Shown piece after piece: positions 41,620 to 51,483 of a stretch of DNA of 64,000 nucleotides (position 1 is its first letter; each line of letters begins with the position of its first letter). Below the pieces are notes generated by a model. The model was given only the letters and a program-made list of their open reading frames with translations, had not been told where the DNA came from and searched no databases. Source of the DNA: an uncultured Bacteroides sp. GTDB taxonomy: Bacteria > Bacteroidota > Bacteroidia > Bacteroidales > Bacteroidaceae. A program made the position numbers and the translations under genes. Location of the stretch: positions 310,001 to 374,000 of the forward strand of contig NZ_OY787468.1 in NCBI RefSeq assembly GCF_963678845.1, read 5' to 3'.

Positions 41620-42888
41620 TTATAAATCGAATCCGATATCAGAACGAAAATATTTCTTTTCAAAATCAACTATTTTAGATGCTGAGAAAGATTGAGCCAG
41701 CGCTTCGTCTTTTGAGTTACCATAAGAGCTAATAGCCAAAACACGACCACCATTGGTTACAACCTGTCCATCTTTCAGGGTTGTTCCCGCATGGAATACA
41801 ATACTACCCTTTACCTTATCAAGTCCACTGATTGGGTATCCTTTATCATAGTGTTCGGGGTATCCTCCGGAAACCAGCATTACACTGACTGCAGAACGAG
41901 GGTCTTCTTCCAAAACTTTTTCATTCAAATTTCCGGCAGCTACACCTTCAAACAGCTCAACCAAGTCACTCTTCACACGAAGCATCACAGATTCTGTTTC
42001 AGGATCTCCCATACGAACATTATATTCTATAACCACTGGTTCACCCTTAACTTTGATCAATCCTAAGAATATAAATCCTTTATAATCGATTCCTTCTTTA
42101 GCTAATCCTTCAACAGTTGGACGGATAATACGTTCATCAACTTTCTTCATCCATGCTGCATCGGCAAATGGAACTGGAGAGACAGATCCCATACCTCCGG
42201 TATTTAGCCCAGTATCACCTTCACCAATACGTTTATAATCTTTAGCAACTGGTAATACTTTGTAATTCTTTCCATCAGAAAGGACAAAGACAGAGCATTC
42301 AATTCCACTCAAAAACTCTTCGATAACAACAGTTGCACTGGCATCACCAAACATTCCGCTCAGCATTTCCTGCAGTTCTTTCTTTGCTTCTTCTAATGTT
42401 GGTAAGATTAAAACCCCCTTACCGGCACAAAGTCCGTCAGCTTTCAATACATATGGAGACTCTAATGTTTCAAGGAAATCAAGCCCTTCCTGCAAGTTTG
42501 CAGCTGTTATGCTTTTATAACCAGCTGTTGGAATGCCATGACGCATCATAAATGCTTTAGCAAATTCTTTGCTTCCTTCCAGTGTTGCTCCCTTTTGTGA
42601 AGGTCCAATCACTGGTATTTTATTTAATTCCGGATCTTTCTGAAAATAATCATAAATTCCTTTTACTAATGGGTCTTCCGGGCCAACTACAACCATATCT
42701 ACACCCTTATCAAGAACAAAAGCTTTGATAGAAGAAAAATCATCCGCTTTTATCTCTACATTTTCTCCTACATTGCCAGTACCTGCATTTCCCGGAGCAA
42801 TATACAATTTTTCTATCTTTGGGCTCTGCGCTATCTTCCATGCTAATGCATGCTCTCTTCCACCCGAACCTAGTAGTAATAATTTCAT
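41620..42888 (-). CDS. purD: Phosphoribosylamine-glycine ligase PurD
   Basis: PurD makes glycinamide ribonucleotide, the second step of purine synthesis. The 422-residue ATP-grasp enzyme begins MKLLLLGSGGREHALAWKIA, has GPEDPLVKGIYD, the ATP-grasp core YVLKADGLCAGKGV, and the metal site EYNVRMGDPETE. It is followed by two membrane-protein genes and preceded by the peptidase gene with a 16-base gap. Confidence 0.98.
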   Translation of the reverse strand: MKLLLLGSGGREHALAWKIAQSPKIEKLYIAPGNAGTGNVGENVEIKADDFSSIKAFVLDKGVDMVVVGPEDPLVKGIYDYFQKDPELNKIPVIGPSQKGATLEGSKEFAKAFMMRHGIPTAGYKSITAANLQEGLDFLETLESPYVLKADGLCAGKGVLILPTLEEAKKELQEMLSGMFGDASATVVIEEFLSGIECSVFVLSDGKNYKVLPVAKDYKRIGEGDTGLNTGGMGSVSPVPFADAAWMKKVDERIIRPTVEGLAKEGIDYKGFIFLGLIKVKGEPVVIEYNVRMGDPETESVMLRVKSDLVELFEGVAAGNLNEKVLEEDPRSAVSVMLVSGGYPEHYDKGYPISGLDKVKGSIVFHAGTTLKDGQVVTNGGRVLAISSYGNSKDEALAQSFSASKIVDFEKKYFRSDIGFDL

Positions 42889-42904
42889 AGTTCTATTGCA
42901 TTAT

Positions 42905-45061
42905 TTATTTAAGAAACTCATCAAAGTATTGAGTCATTTTGTTACTTAAGTGCACACGATCTTTACCTACAACACCATGTTCATGCCCTGGATAGATAAA
43001 TAAATCAGGGTATTTACCTGCTTCAACGCAAGCTTTCATGAAAGAATAAGTATGTTGTGGAACGCATGTAGGATCAACTCCTCCGTGAATAACAAGCAGA
43101 TGCCCTTTGAGGTTTCCAGCCTTTAGTCTCATATTGGATTCTTTATAACCTTCCGGATTACTTTCAGGTGTATCCATATAACGTTCGCCATACATCACTT
43201 CATAGTAGCTCCAGTCAATAACCGGCCCACCGGCTACTCCCACTTTGAATACATCAGGATAACGAAGCATAAGATTTGTTGTCATAAATCCACCAAAGCT
43301 CCATCCATGCACACCAATACGATTGGCATCCACAAAAGAAAGACTTTTCAGGAACTCTACACCCTTAATCTGATCTTTAGCTTCTGTCACACCTAACTGA
43401 CGGAAAGTAACTTGCTCAAAATTAAGTCCGCGATTCTCACTTCCACGATTATCTACGCTGAACATTACGTATCCTTTACTTGCCATATATATTTCCCATC
43501 CTCGGGCACCACCCAGCCATGTATTATTTACAACTTGCGCATGAGGGCCACCGTATACATAAACAACAGTAGGATATTTCTTTGCCGGATCAAAATCAAC
43601 TGGTTTAATCAAACGGTAATAAAGATCAGTTACACCATCTTCGGCCTTGATTGTACCCATCTCAATGGTGGGTGTGTTATATCCTTCATAAGGATTGCTT
43701 GCAGTAAGCAGGTTATTAGCCTTTCCTTTATTTACATCAATCAGGTCTATGCAACGGGGAGCCGTTGTTGAAGAATATCTGTCAATAACATATTTACCAG
43801 AAGTGGAAAGTAATGTAGTATGAGTTCCTGCAACCTGAGTAACCCGTGTACGTTTGCCTGTTTTTAAATTTACCTTATATAATTGAACTTCTAGTGGACT
43901 AACCTCTGTAGATGAGATATAAATATTATCCCCTTTTCCATCAAAACCAAGAACTTCTTTTACCAACCAGTTACCTTTAGTTATCTGTTTGATGAGTTTG
44001 CCATCTATACTATATAAATATAGATGATTAAATCCATCTCGTTGACTTTGATAAATAAATTTCGTATTATCTCCTTTGAGAAATAATATAGGATGTTGAG
44101 GTTCCACATATTTTGGATTGCTTTCTTCTATGAGCATCTTTTCTTTTTCACCTCTCTCCACATTATAACTAAAAAGCTGTGAGTGATTCTGGTCACGGTT
44201 CAACTCTATAAAATAAAGGCTTTTCTCATCCGGGCCCCATGCTATATTGGTAAAATAACGATCTTTGGGATTCCCTGCATTAAGATAGACTGTTTTCCCG
44301 GTAGCCATATTATAAACGCCGATAGTAACTTCATGACTGCTCATTCCTGCCATTGGATATTTTCCTGGCTTTTCCGTAGCAATACGAGTATCTATATCAA
44401 CAAAAGGATAATCGGCAACCATACGTTCGTCCATTCTATAGAATGCTAAATAGTTTCCCTTTGGAGACCAATACGTTCCTTTTAAAATACCAAATTCGTT
44501 ACGATGTACACTCTGTCCGCATACAACTCCTTTGGGTTCATTTGTTATCTGTATATTTTGCCCTTTTGAATCGGCAATATATAGATTATTATCAATGGTA
44601 TAAGCTACTGAACCATTCTCTTTGCAATAATCATTATTTGCAGCCCTCTCTTTTACATTAATAATCTTCGTTATTTGATGCACACCAAAATCATAAAAAA
44701 CACTTTTCTGGGGAATTTCAATCTTCATGATTTTCTTCTCAGCAAAAGGAAAAGAAACAGAATAGAAATGATGAATTTGTCCCAGTTTTTGCTCTTTCAA
44801 AGAGTTATTTACCTGCTCAAGAGTTACAACTGTAGTCTCCTTATATTTATTGACAGGATTAATTGATACAACCTTATCAATATCCGGTTTCATGCAGATA
44901 TCTCCCCACCATTGCAATCCATAAATATTCTCGGGAGTATGTTGTGCATAAGTAGCACCTCCCGGAATCAAATCATCAATGGAAAATGTCTTAAGATTCT
45001 TAGCTTCTGCACCTCCAAATAATAGCAAAGCTGCACCAAATGCCATCATTAACTTTTTCAT
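42905..45061 (-). CDS. Dipeptidyl-peptidase IV-like S9 prolyl oligopeptidase, exported
   Basis: The 718-residue protein has a signal peptide (about 1-20), an eight-bladed beta-propeller N-terminal domain, and an S9 alpha/beta hydrolase domain. The catalytic triad is Ser588 (HGWSFGG), Asp663 (HGGVDPT) and His695 (GHEHGVV). The double-Glu motif of true DPP4 would sit in the propeller; DERMVADYPF is a candidate region. It probably cleaves X-Pro dipeptides in the periplasm. It overlaps the upstream methyltransferase gene by one base. Confidence 0.93.
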   Translation of the reverse strand: MKKLMMAFGAALLLFGGAEAKNLKTFSIDDLIPGGATYAQHTPENIYGLQWWGDICMKPDIDKVVSINPVNKYKETTVVTLEQVNNSLKEQKLGQIHHFYSVSFPFAEKKIMKIEIPQKSVFYDFGVHQITKIINVKERAANNDYCKENGSVAYTIDNNLYIADSKGQNIQITNEPKGVVCGQSVHRNEFGILKGTYWSPKGNYLAFYRMDERMVADYPFVDIDTRIATEKPGKYPMAGMSSHEVTIGVYNMATGKTVYLNAGNPKDRYFTNIAWGPDEKSLYFIELNRDQNHSQLFSYNVERGEKEKMLIEESNPKYVEPQHPILFLKGDNTKFIYQSQRDGFNHLYLYSIDGKLIKQITKGNWLVKEVLGFDGKGDNIYISSTEVSPLEVQLYKVNLKTGKRTRVTQVAGTHTTLLSTSGKYVIDRYSSTTAPRCIDLIDVNKGKANNLLTASNPYEGYNTPTIEMGTIKAEDGVTDLYYRLIKPVDFDPAKKYPTVVYVYGGPHAQVVNNTWLGGARGWEIYMASKGYVMFSVDNRGSENRGLNFEQVTFRQLGVTEAKDQIKGVEFLKSLSFVDANRIGVHGWSFGGFMTTNLMLRYPDVFKVGVAGGPVIDWSYYEVMYGERYMDTPESNPEGYKESNMRLKAGNLKGHLLVIHGGVDPTCVPQHTYSFMKACVEAGKYPDLFIYPGHEHGVVGKDRVHLSNKMTQYFDEFLK

Positions 45062-46221
45062 TATTTTTCTACTTCTCCTTTTTTGAACTCCTTGTATTTC
45101 CCTCCGAAAATCTGATATTTTCTGAATTCACATTCCAAAGCTCCATTGAAAAGTGGTATCTTGCGAGATGGCTTCAACCCAATTTGGTCAAAACATTCTT
45201 CTCTGTAACTTAATATCCATGCATCCTGATCAGTGAAAGCATGTTTAAGACGTTCTCCAATCATTTGATATAAACCAAGTAAATCACGGGTAGAAATTCG
45301 TTCACCGTAAGGAGGATTCATAACAATTATTGCATCTTCTTTTGGTTTCTCAAACTGCTGAAAAGGTTGTAGTTTTAAAATGATTTCTTTAGATAATCCT
45401 GCCGCCTTTACATTACGGATTGCAATCTCATTTGCCTGAGGGTTATTATCAAAACCAAATATTCTATGAGTAAATTCACGTTCCTGAGAATCATCATTAT
45501 AGATGTTATCAAACATTTCCTGATCAAAGTCTTTCCATCTTTCGAATGCAAATTCTTTTCTGAATACACCCGGCGCAATGTTACGAGCTATCAATGCTGC
45601 TTCAATAGGAATTGTTCCTGAGCCACACATTGGATCAATTAAATCACATTGCCCATGCCAACCGGTCATCAAAATCATACCGGCAGCAAGAACTTCATTC
45701 AGCGGAGCTTCAACAGCTTCCTGACGGTATCCTCTACGATGAAGAGATTCACCGGAAGAGTCTAAAGATAGAGTACATCTGTTCTGCGCAATATGAATGT
45801 TCAAAAGAACATCAGGTTTATTGATACGCACAGACGGACGTTTGCCATTCAACTCCTTAAAATAATCGACGATAGCATCTTTAACTTTATAGGCTACAAA
45901 CTTAGAATGACGGAATTCATCACTAAATACAACAGCATCCACAGCAAAAGTTTTATCAACATCAAGATAATCTTCCCACTTAATTTTTTTGATCTGGGAA
46001 TACACTTCGTCGGCATCTTTCGCATTAAATTGTTTGATAGGTTTCAAAATACGAATTGCTGTACGCAAACAAAAGTTTGCACGATACATCATTTCCTTAT
46101 CACCGGTAAAAGATACCATTCGTCTGCCTATCTGTATATTATCAGCTCCAAGGTTAGTTAATTCTTCTGCTAAAACCTCTTCCAATCCTTGGAAAGTTTT
46201 TGCTATGAGTTCAAATTGCAT
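45061..46221 (-). CDS. THUMP-domain class I rRNA (guanine-N2) methyltransferase, RlmL N-terminal type
   Basis: The 386-residue protein has a THUMP RNA-binding domain in the first 150 residues (FQGLEEVLAEELTNLGADN). A SAM-dependent methyltransferase domain follows, with DPMCGSGTIPIEAALIARNIAPG and the base-flipping motif NPPYGERIS. It matches the N-terminal half of E. coli RlmL (m2G2445 in 23S rRNA); the RlmK half is absent, as is common outside gammaproteobacteria. The precise target nucleotide is inferred. Confidence 0.92.
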   Translation of the reverse strand: MQFELIAKTFQGLEEVLAEELTNLGADNIQIGRRMVSFTGDKEMMYRANFCLRTAIRILKPIKQFNAKDADEVYSQIKKIKWEDYLDVDKTFAVDAVVFSDEFRHSKFVAYKVKDAIVDYFKELNGKRPSVRINKPDVLLNIHIAQNRCTLSLDSSGESLHRRGYRQEAVEAPLNEVLAAGMILMTGWHGQCDLIDPMCGSGTIPIEAALIARNIAPGVFRKEFAFERWKDFDQEMFDNIYNDDSQEREFTHRIFGFDNNPQANEIAIRNVKAAGLSKEIILKLQPFQQFEKPKEDAIIVMNPPYGERISTRDLLGLYQMIGERLKHAFTDQDAWILSYREECFDQIGLKPSRKIPLFNGALECEFRKYQIFGGKYKEFKKGEVEK

Positions 46222-46236
46222 ATATATTATTTAAAA

Positions 46237-47136
46237 TTATTTCTTTGCTTTTGTTTGTACAATTCTTGCACCTGCAGGCACATCTTCAGTAACCCATATA
46301 TTTCCGCCTACGGTAGCACCTTTTCCAATAGTGATGCGTCCAAGAATAGTAGCATTAGAATAGACAATTACATCGTCTTCCAGGATTGGATGACGCAAGA
46401 TTCCTTTTATAGGATTCCCCTCTTCGTCAAGAGGAAAACTTTTGGCTCCAAGCGTTACACCCTGATAGAGCTTCACATTCTTGCCAATAATACTGGTTGC
46501 ACCGATTACCACACCTGTTCCATGATCAATAGTGAAATGAGTTCCTATTTCTGCAGCAGGATGGATATCAATACCTGTTTCAGAATGTGCCATTTCTGTA
46601 ATGATGCGAGGAATCAACGGCACATCAAGCTTTACCAATTCATGCGCGATTCTATAATTTGTGATTGCTTTAATAGCAGGATAACAGCAAATCACTTCTC
46701 CAAAACTTTGTGCAGCCGGATCTCCATTATATGCAGCTTCCACATCTGTAGCCAATATACGGCGCAATTGAGGGAACTTACCAATAAGCTGAGCAGCAAG
46801 TTTTGCAGCTTTTTCATGTTTCACTTCCGTATCCTCTTCACACTCTTCAGAGGAACTAAAACAAAGACCTGCCATAATTTGCTTTGTCAGCAAACCAAAT
46901 AGCTTTTCTATATTTACTCCTATGTGATAATTGATTGTACGGCTGTTTATCGTTGAGTTTCCGAAATAACCAGGAAAAAGAATTGCTCGTGAAAGCTCAA
47001 TAATATCTTGCAGTATTTTAGCCGAAGGCAGTGGTTCTCCGTCTTTATGCTGGTGCATTAAACCTTTATATGATTCGCTTTCCGAAAGCTCATCAACAGT
47101 TTGTGTCAGAATGTGAGTGAAATTCATTGGGCTCAT
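46237..47136 (-). CDS. cysE: Serine O-acetyltransferase CysE (EpsC type)
   Basis: CysE makes O-acetylserine, the acceptor for sulfide in cysteine synthesis. The 299-residue protein has a helical N-terminal half and a left-handed beta-helix of hexapeptide repeats: DIHPAAEIGTHFTIDHGTGVVIG, then IIGKNVKLYQGVTLGAKSF and ILGRITIGKGATVGG. The His in DHGTG is catalytic. It is the longer EpsC-like form found in Bacteroidetes. It has its own promoter and lies 15 bases before the methyltransferase gene. Confidence 0.95.
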   Translation of the reverse strand: MSPMNFTHILTQTVDELSESESYKGLMHQHKDGEPLPSAKILQDIIELSRAILFPGYFGNSTINSRTINYHIGVNIEKLFGLLTKQIMAGLCFSSSEECEEDTEVKHEKAAKLAAQLIGKFPQLRRILATDVEAAYNGDPAAQSFGEVICCYPAIKAITNYRIAHELVKLDVPLIPRIITEMAHSETGIDIHPAAEIGTHFTIDHGTGVVIGATSIIGKNVKLYQGVTLGAKSFPLDEEGNPIKGILRHPILEDDVIVYSNATILGRITIGKGATVGGNIWVTEDVPAGARIVQTKAKK

Positions 47137-47163
47137 AAGTCAATCCCTACTATTTAAACTGCA

Positions 47164-47171
47164 CAAAGGTA
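47164..47171 (-). promoter_or_regulatory. Promoter -7 box for cysE
   Basis: On the minus strand this reads TACCTTTG, matching TAnnTTTG, 28 bases before the cysE ATG. Confidence 0.6.
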
Positions 47172-47381
47172 GGAATTATTGCCAATAATACAATGGATTA
47201 GCTCTTAAATCTTCTGATTTATAAGAGTTGATTGTTTTTTGAAGCATGAATATCCAGCTAAAATTCACCGGCTACTTAAAAATAGAGTTGTGTGAAAGAT
47301 TATTTCTCTGTTTATGAGGATTGGCTAAAGAATTAAATTAGTAATTCCATCCAGCGACTTTGCAAACAAGCAAGAACAGAA

Positions 47382-47428
47382 AAAGCCGATAACCAAATGC
47401 CTTAAGAAGGTTATTGATTACCGACTTT
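47382..47428 (-). terminator. Imperfect long hairpin, possible terminator of miaB
   Basis: Arms 47382-47403 and 47407-47428 pair over about 22 positions with several G-U pairs and mismatches. On the minus strand a short T-run follows. It is 290 bases after the miaB stop. Confidence 0.45.
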
Positions 47429-47716
47429 CATTTTGTATACATTATTCACAGTGTGTGACAAATATAGATTAAATAGTTCTTTTATATGTCTCTGCATAAA
47501 ATTTAGCACCCCCATCTACAAAGGGTTTCAGAAGAGACACCCTTTGCACCCCCCTAAAAACAACCTTTTGTTTTTCTGTTTTTAGAAGAAAAAGTGATCA
47601 AAAAAGCAAAGATGTCTTAAATAACTGATATTCTTTTCATTAGATCAACATGAAGATCAAATTCAGCTTCTACATTATCAAAACTACACACGCCTAATTG
47701 TACATATATTTTATGA

Positions 47717-49081
47717 TTATACAAGCATTCCTTTTAATGTTGCAGAGCTTGCATCGTTAATTGTAACCTTGACAAAGTCACCAATCTTATGGCCTCCCTT
47801 ATCAAAAACCACCACACGATTTTGTTCTGTTCTACCAAAAAGCTGTTCACGCGAGCGTTTGGAAACGCCTTCTACCAAGACCTCGTAGGTTTTACCAATA
47901 CAACGTTTATTACTTTCAGCAGATAATTTATTTTGTAATTCGATGATTTCACTCAAACGAGCCACTTTTACCTCTTCAGGCACATTATCTTCTAAATGTT
48001 TAGATGCGTAAGTTCCCGGTCTTTCTGAGTATTTAAACATAAATGCAGAATCGTATCCACAAGCTCTCATAAGAGACAGAGATTCCTGATGATCTTCATC
48101 TGTTTCGGAGTGGAATCCAGAGAATATGTCAGTAGACAATCCACAATCAGGAATAATTCGTTTGATGGCAGCTACTCTTTCAAGATACCATTCGCGGGTA
48201 TACTTTCGGTTCATTAAATTCAGGATTCTTGAACTTCCACTTTGAACAGGCAAATGAATATGCTTACACACATTTGGAACCTGAGCAATCACTTCCAGAG
48301 TTTCATCACTCATATCTTTCGGATGAGAAGTTGTGAAACGAACACGTATGCCAGGAACAGCTTCGGCAACTGTGCGAAGTAAAGCAGGGAAAGTAATTTC
48401 CTTACCATCTTTTTCAAAGCAGTACGAGTTCACATTTTGTCCCAAAAGAGTAACTTCCTTATACCCCTTTAATGCTAAATCATTTACTTCATTAAGAATG
48501 CTTTCCACATCCCTACTGCGCTCACGACCACGGGTGTAAGGCACAATGCAGTAAGTACAGAAATTATTGCATCCTCGCATAATAGAAACAAAACCGGAAA
48601 TATGATTTCCACAAATACGGGAAGGGATTACATCGCGATAGGTTTCTGTAGTAGAAAGTTCTACATTCATAGCTTTCTCACCAGCTTCTACAGAGGCAAC
48701 CAATTCCGGTAAAGTAAGATAAGCATCCGGTCCTACAACAAGATCAACATGATGATTTTCAATCAGATCATCTTTCACCCTTTCGGCCATACATCCCAGT
48801 ACACCAACAATCAGGTTTTTCTTTTTCCTCTTTAACGAATAAAAGAACTCCAGACGATTCAAAATCTTCTGTTCCGCATTGTCTCGGATTGAGCAGGTAT
48901 TCATAAACACAGCATCAGCCTCGTCCAAGGTTTCACACGCAGAATACCCAGCCATCTTCATAACCGATGCAATTACTTCACTATCTGCCACGTTCATCTG
49001 ACAGCCGTACGTTTCGATAAACAATTTCTTGTTTTCCAAAGCAGTTGCAGATTTAAAGTCTACTCCTGTTAATTCATCCAT
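47717..49081 (-). CDS. miaB: tRNA-2-methylthio-N6-dimethylallyladenosine synthase MiaB
   Basis: MiaB is a radical SAM enzyme that adds the methylthio group to i6A37 in tRNAs. The 454-residue protein has the N-terminal cluster cysteines Cys27 (ETYGCQMN), Cys63 (MNTCSIRD) and Cys97 (LGCMAE). The radical SAM cysteines are Cys171, Cys175 and Cys178 (RGCNNFCTYC). A C-terminal TRAM domain covers about residues 385-452. This is MiaB rather than RimO or MtaB judging by NTCSIRDNAEQK and overall order. Confidence 0.96.
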   Translation of the reverse strand: MDELTGVDFKSATALENKKLFIETYGCQMNVADSEVIASVMKMAGYSACETLDEADAVFMNTCSIRDNAEQKILNRLEFFYSLKRKKKNLIVGVLGCMAERVKDDLIENHHVDLVVGPDAYLTLPELVASVEAGEKAMNVELSTTETYRDVIPSRICGNHISGFVSIMRGCNNFCTYCIVPYTRGRERSRDVESILNEVNDLALKGYKEVTLLGQNVNSYCFEKDGKEITFPALLRTVAEAVPGIRVRFTTSHPKDMSDETLEVIAQVPNVCKHIHLPVQSGSSRILNLMNRKYTREWYLERVAAIKRIIPDCGLSTDIFSGFHSETDEDHQESLSLMRACGYDSAFMFKYSERPGTYASKHLEDNVPEEVKVARLSEIIELQNKLSAESNKRCIGKTYEVLVEGVSKRSREQLFGRTEQNRVVVFDKGGHKIGDFVKVTINDASSATLKGMLV

Positions 49082-49107
49082 AATCTTTTAATTTTAAATT
49101 CGGATTG

Positions 49108-49115
49108 CAAAGATA
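49108..49115 (-). promoter_or_regulatory. Promoter -7 box for miaB
   Basis: On the minus strand this reads TATCTTTG, matching TAnnTTTG, 27 bases before the miaB ATG. Confidence 0.6.
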
Positions 49116-49378
49116 GATGTTCTTTACTAAATTAGCGGTGAATTGCATCAAAAAAAGCGCATAAACTTACATTTTATAAGAATTCAATATAATTATTGTT
49201 AAGTATGCATTCTTTCTATTTCAAATAGTTACAGTCTATAAATATTGGTTCTACTAAATTACACCAAGAGGCAGCGAATGATAATACTTTGTTAAGGTTT
49301 AGGTTAAATAATACCAAGGGGAAGTGTAAAGGCACCCTTTTTTCGTACAGATTGCTATTTTCTATCAATTTAAATTCA

Positions 49379-49386
49379 TATCTTTG
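49379..49386 (+). promoter_or_regulatory. Promoter -7 box for the small membrane-anchored protein gene
   Basis: TATCTTTG matches TAnnTTTG, 24 bases before the ATG at 49410. Confidence 0.6.
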
Positions 49387-49409
49387 GCAGACAATTTATT
49401 AGCTAACCC

Positions 49410-49829
49410 ATGAAAGATACTCTTCAATATATAATTGTTATTATTGCTGTTATTGTAGCTATAATAAACAAGATTCGAAATCAAGAAAAAGCTGATGGAA
49501 ATCCAAAAAACAAAAAACCTGTTTTAGATCCAACAGAAAATAAAAAGACAAGCTCACTTCCCGGAGATTGGGAAAAATGGTTTAAGGAAAGCGAAGAAGA
49601 AGTTCAGCCAGTAAAGCAAGAACCTGTCGTTGTGTCCATTCACCCCCAAACAATCCATTCAGATCTGAATAGAAAAAATAAGTCAGTAGTGGAAACAAAT
49701 AACAAAGAGCAAATCAAAGCTCAAAATATAGATGAGCATTCAGATTACGAACCGGAGATTCAACTCAACTCGATAGAAGAGGTGCGCAAGGCAATAATCT
49801 ATTCAGAGATAATCCAAAGAAAATACTAA
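49410..49829 (+). CDS. Small membrane-anchored protein of unknown function
   Basis: The 139-residue protein has one N-terminal membrane segment (about residues 6-22, YIIVIIAVIVAIINKI), a charged linker rich in Lys, Glu and Asn, and a conserved-looking tail SIEEVRKAIIYSEIIQRKY. Proteins with a similar tail (ExxRKAxIYSEILxRKY) occur upstream of the CoA-transferase gene in other Bacteroidetes. I know of no function. It has its own promoter and is followed by the CoA-transferase gene after 45 bases. Confidence 0.8.
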   Translation: MKDTLQYIIVIIAVIVAIINKIRNQEKADGNPKNKKPVLDPTENKKTSSLPGDWEKWFKESEEEVQPVKQEPVVVSIHPQTIHSDLNRKNKSVVETNNKEQIKAQNIDEHSDYEPEIQLNSIEEVRKAIIYSEIIQRKY

Positions 49830-49874
49830 AAAAAAGAAATTAATTTTAATTCGAAATTATACTATTTGAAAACT

Positions 49875-51371
49875 ATGTCATTAAAGTTTATTACCGCAGA
49901 AGAAGCTGCAAGCTTCGTTAAAGATGGAGATAATGTTGGTTTCAGTGGATTTACACCAGCAGGAGCTCCCAAAGTTATCCCACCCGCATTGGCAGAAAGA
50001 GCAATAGCTGAACACGCCAAAGGCAATCCTTTCAAGATTGGAGTACTTACCGGAGCATCCTCAGGAGATTCTCTTGACGGCGCACTAACTCGTGCTAATG
50101 CCATCAGATTCCGTGCACCCTACCAAACGAACAAGTCTATGAGAACTGCCATTAATAATGGTCAGGTTGAATATCAGGACCTTCATCTTTCTGAAATGGC
50201 ACAACAGGTTCGCTATGGTTTCATGGGAAAAGTAAATGTAGCCATTATTGAAGCTTGCGAAGTGACTCAGGACGGCAAAATATATCTGACCACCGCTGGT
50301 GGAAATGTTCCTACGTTCTGCCGCCTGGCCGATAAAATTATTATTGAGCTAAACAGCCATCACAGCAAAGGCTTAATGGGAATGCATGATATGTATGAAC
50401 CTTTAGATCCTCCTTACAGAAGAGAGATAGCTGTTTATACTCCTTCAACCCGCATTGGCCTTCCATACGTACAAGTTGATCCGGCAAAAATAGTGGGAAT
50501 TGTTGAAACTAACACCCCTGACGAAGCACGTGGATTTGTAGATGCTGACGAAATAACTACTCAGATTGGTGCTAATGTAGCATCCTTCCTGGCACGTGAA
50601 CTGAAATCCGGCCGCATACCTTCTACTTTCCTTCCACTTCAGTCGGGTGTAGGTAATGTAGCTAACGCTGTGTTAGGAGCTTTGGGACAAGATAAGGATG
50701 TTCCCGCATTTGAGATGTATACAGAAGTTATTCAGGATTCTGTTATTGATTTAATGTTGCAAGGAAGAATCAAGTTCGGAAGCTGCTGTTCCTTGACTGT
50801 TACTGACGAATGCCTTCAAACTATTTATAATAATATAGATTTCTTCAAGGACAAAATTGTTATGCGTCCGGCTGAGATTTCAAATAATCCTGAAGTTATC
50901 CGCCGATTAGGAGTGATAAGCATCAACACAGCTATTGAAGCGGATATTTATGGTAATATAAACTCTACTCACATTAGCGGAGTAAAGATGATGAATGGTA
51001 TTGGAGGTTCGGGGGACTTTACCCGCAACGCCTACATGTCAATATTTACTTGTCCATCTGTTGCTAAGGGAGGAAATATCAGCGCTATTGTTCCGATGGT
51101 ATCTCACCAGGATCACAGCGAACATTCCGTAAATATTCTTATTACTGAACTAGGAGTAGCCGATCTTAGAGGTAAAAGTCCTGTTCAGAAAGCACAGACT
51201 ATCATTGAAAACTGTGTACACCCTGATTACAAACAACTTCTTTGGGATTATATCAAATTAGCTGGTACAGGACATACTCCTCACCGCATTGATGCAGCTC
51301 TTGCTTTCCATGCTGCATTAGCAAAGACCGGAGATATGAAAAATGTAAACTGGGCTGATTACGAAAAATAA
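49875..51371 (+). CDS. Acetyl-CoA hydrolase/transferase family protein, probable succinyl-CoA:acetate CoA-transferase
   Basis: The 498-residue protein belongs to the Ach1/CoA-transferase family. It has FVKDGDNVGFSGFTPAGAPKVIP at the N terminus, PLQSGVGNVANAVLGAL (CoA-binding loop) and the glutamate-bearing FEMYTEVIQDS, the likely active-site segment. Toward the end come GSGDFTRNAY and HSVNILITELGVADLRG. In fermenting Bacteroidales such enzymes move CoA between succinate, acetate and propionate. I chose ATG 49875; a TTG three codons upstream is less likely. Confidence 0.93.
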   Translation: MSLKFITAEEAASFVKDGDNVGFSGFTPAGAPKVIPPALAERAIAEHAKGNPFKIGVLTGASSGDSLDGALTRANAIRFRAPYQTNKSMRTAINNGQVEYQDLHLSEMAQQVRYGFMGKVNVAIIEACEVTQDGKIYLTTAGGNVPTFCRLADKIIIELNSHHSKGLMGMHDMYEPLDPPYRREIAVYTPSTRIGLPYVQVDPAKIVGIVETNTPDEARGFVDADEITTQIGANVASFLARELKSGRIPSTFLPLQSGVGNVANAVLGALGQDKDVPAFEMYTEVIQDSVIDLMLQGRIKFGSCCSLTVTDECLQTIYNNIDFFKDKIVMRPAEISNNPEVIRRLGVISINTAIEADIYGNINSTHISGVKMMNGIGGSGDFTRNAYMSIFTCPSVAKGGNISAIVPMVSHQDHSEHSVNILITELGVADLRGKSPVQKAQTIIENCVHPDYKQLLWDYIKLAGTGHTPHRIDAALAFHAALAKTGDMKNVNWADYEK

Positions 51372-51388
51372 AAAGAAAATTATATTAA

Positions 51389-51437
51389 AAAAGGCTGCTT
51401 ATCATAATAATGAATAAAGTAGCCTTTTTTCTTTTTA
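51389..51437 (+). terminator. Terminator after the CoA-transferase gene
   Basis: AAGGCTGCTT (51391-51400) pairs with AAGTAGCCTT (51417-51426), followed by TTTTCTTTTT. Confidence 0.85.
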
Positions 51438-51483
51438 ATCAGAGATTTTATCTATAAAAATTCATCATGAGAGCAGAGTTAGC

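Larger units (their letters stand above)
47137..47716. other. 580-base gap between cysE and miaB
   Basis: No gene is visible. The gap holds the cysE promoter (47164-47171), a long imperfect hairpin (47382-47428), and a second hairpin with 8-base perfect arms, CAAAGGGT/ACCCTTTG (47519-47526 and 47539-47546). The second hairpin is framed by two direct GCACCCCC copies at 47506 and 47546. On the minus strand the first hairpin is followed by GGCTTTTTC and may terminate miaB transcripts. Confidence 0.6.
49082..49409. other. 328-base gap between miaB and a divergent small gene
   Basis: The gap holds a -7 box on each strand near its ends (49108-49115 minus, 49379-49386 plus). The middle is AT-rich and I see no gene, repeat or RNA in it. 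Confidence 0.7.

Noticed and set aside
46189..46902. 237-codon plus-strand open frame
   Set aside because: It lies wholly opposite cysE and the start of the THUMP methyltransferase gene; its Cys/Ser/His-rich translation is typical of an antisense shadow.
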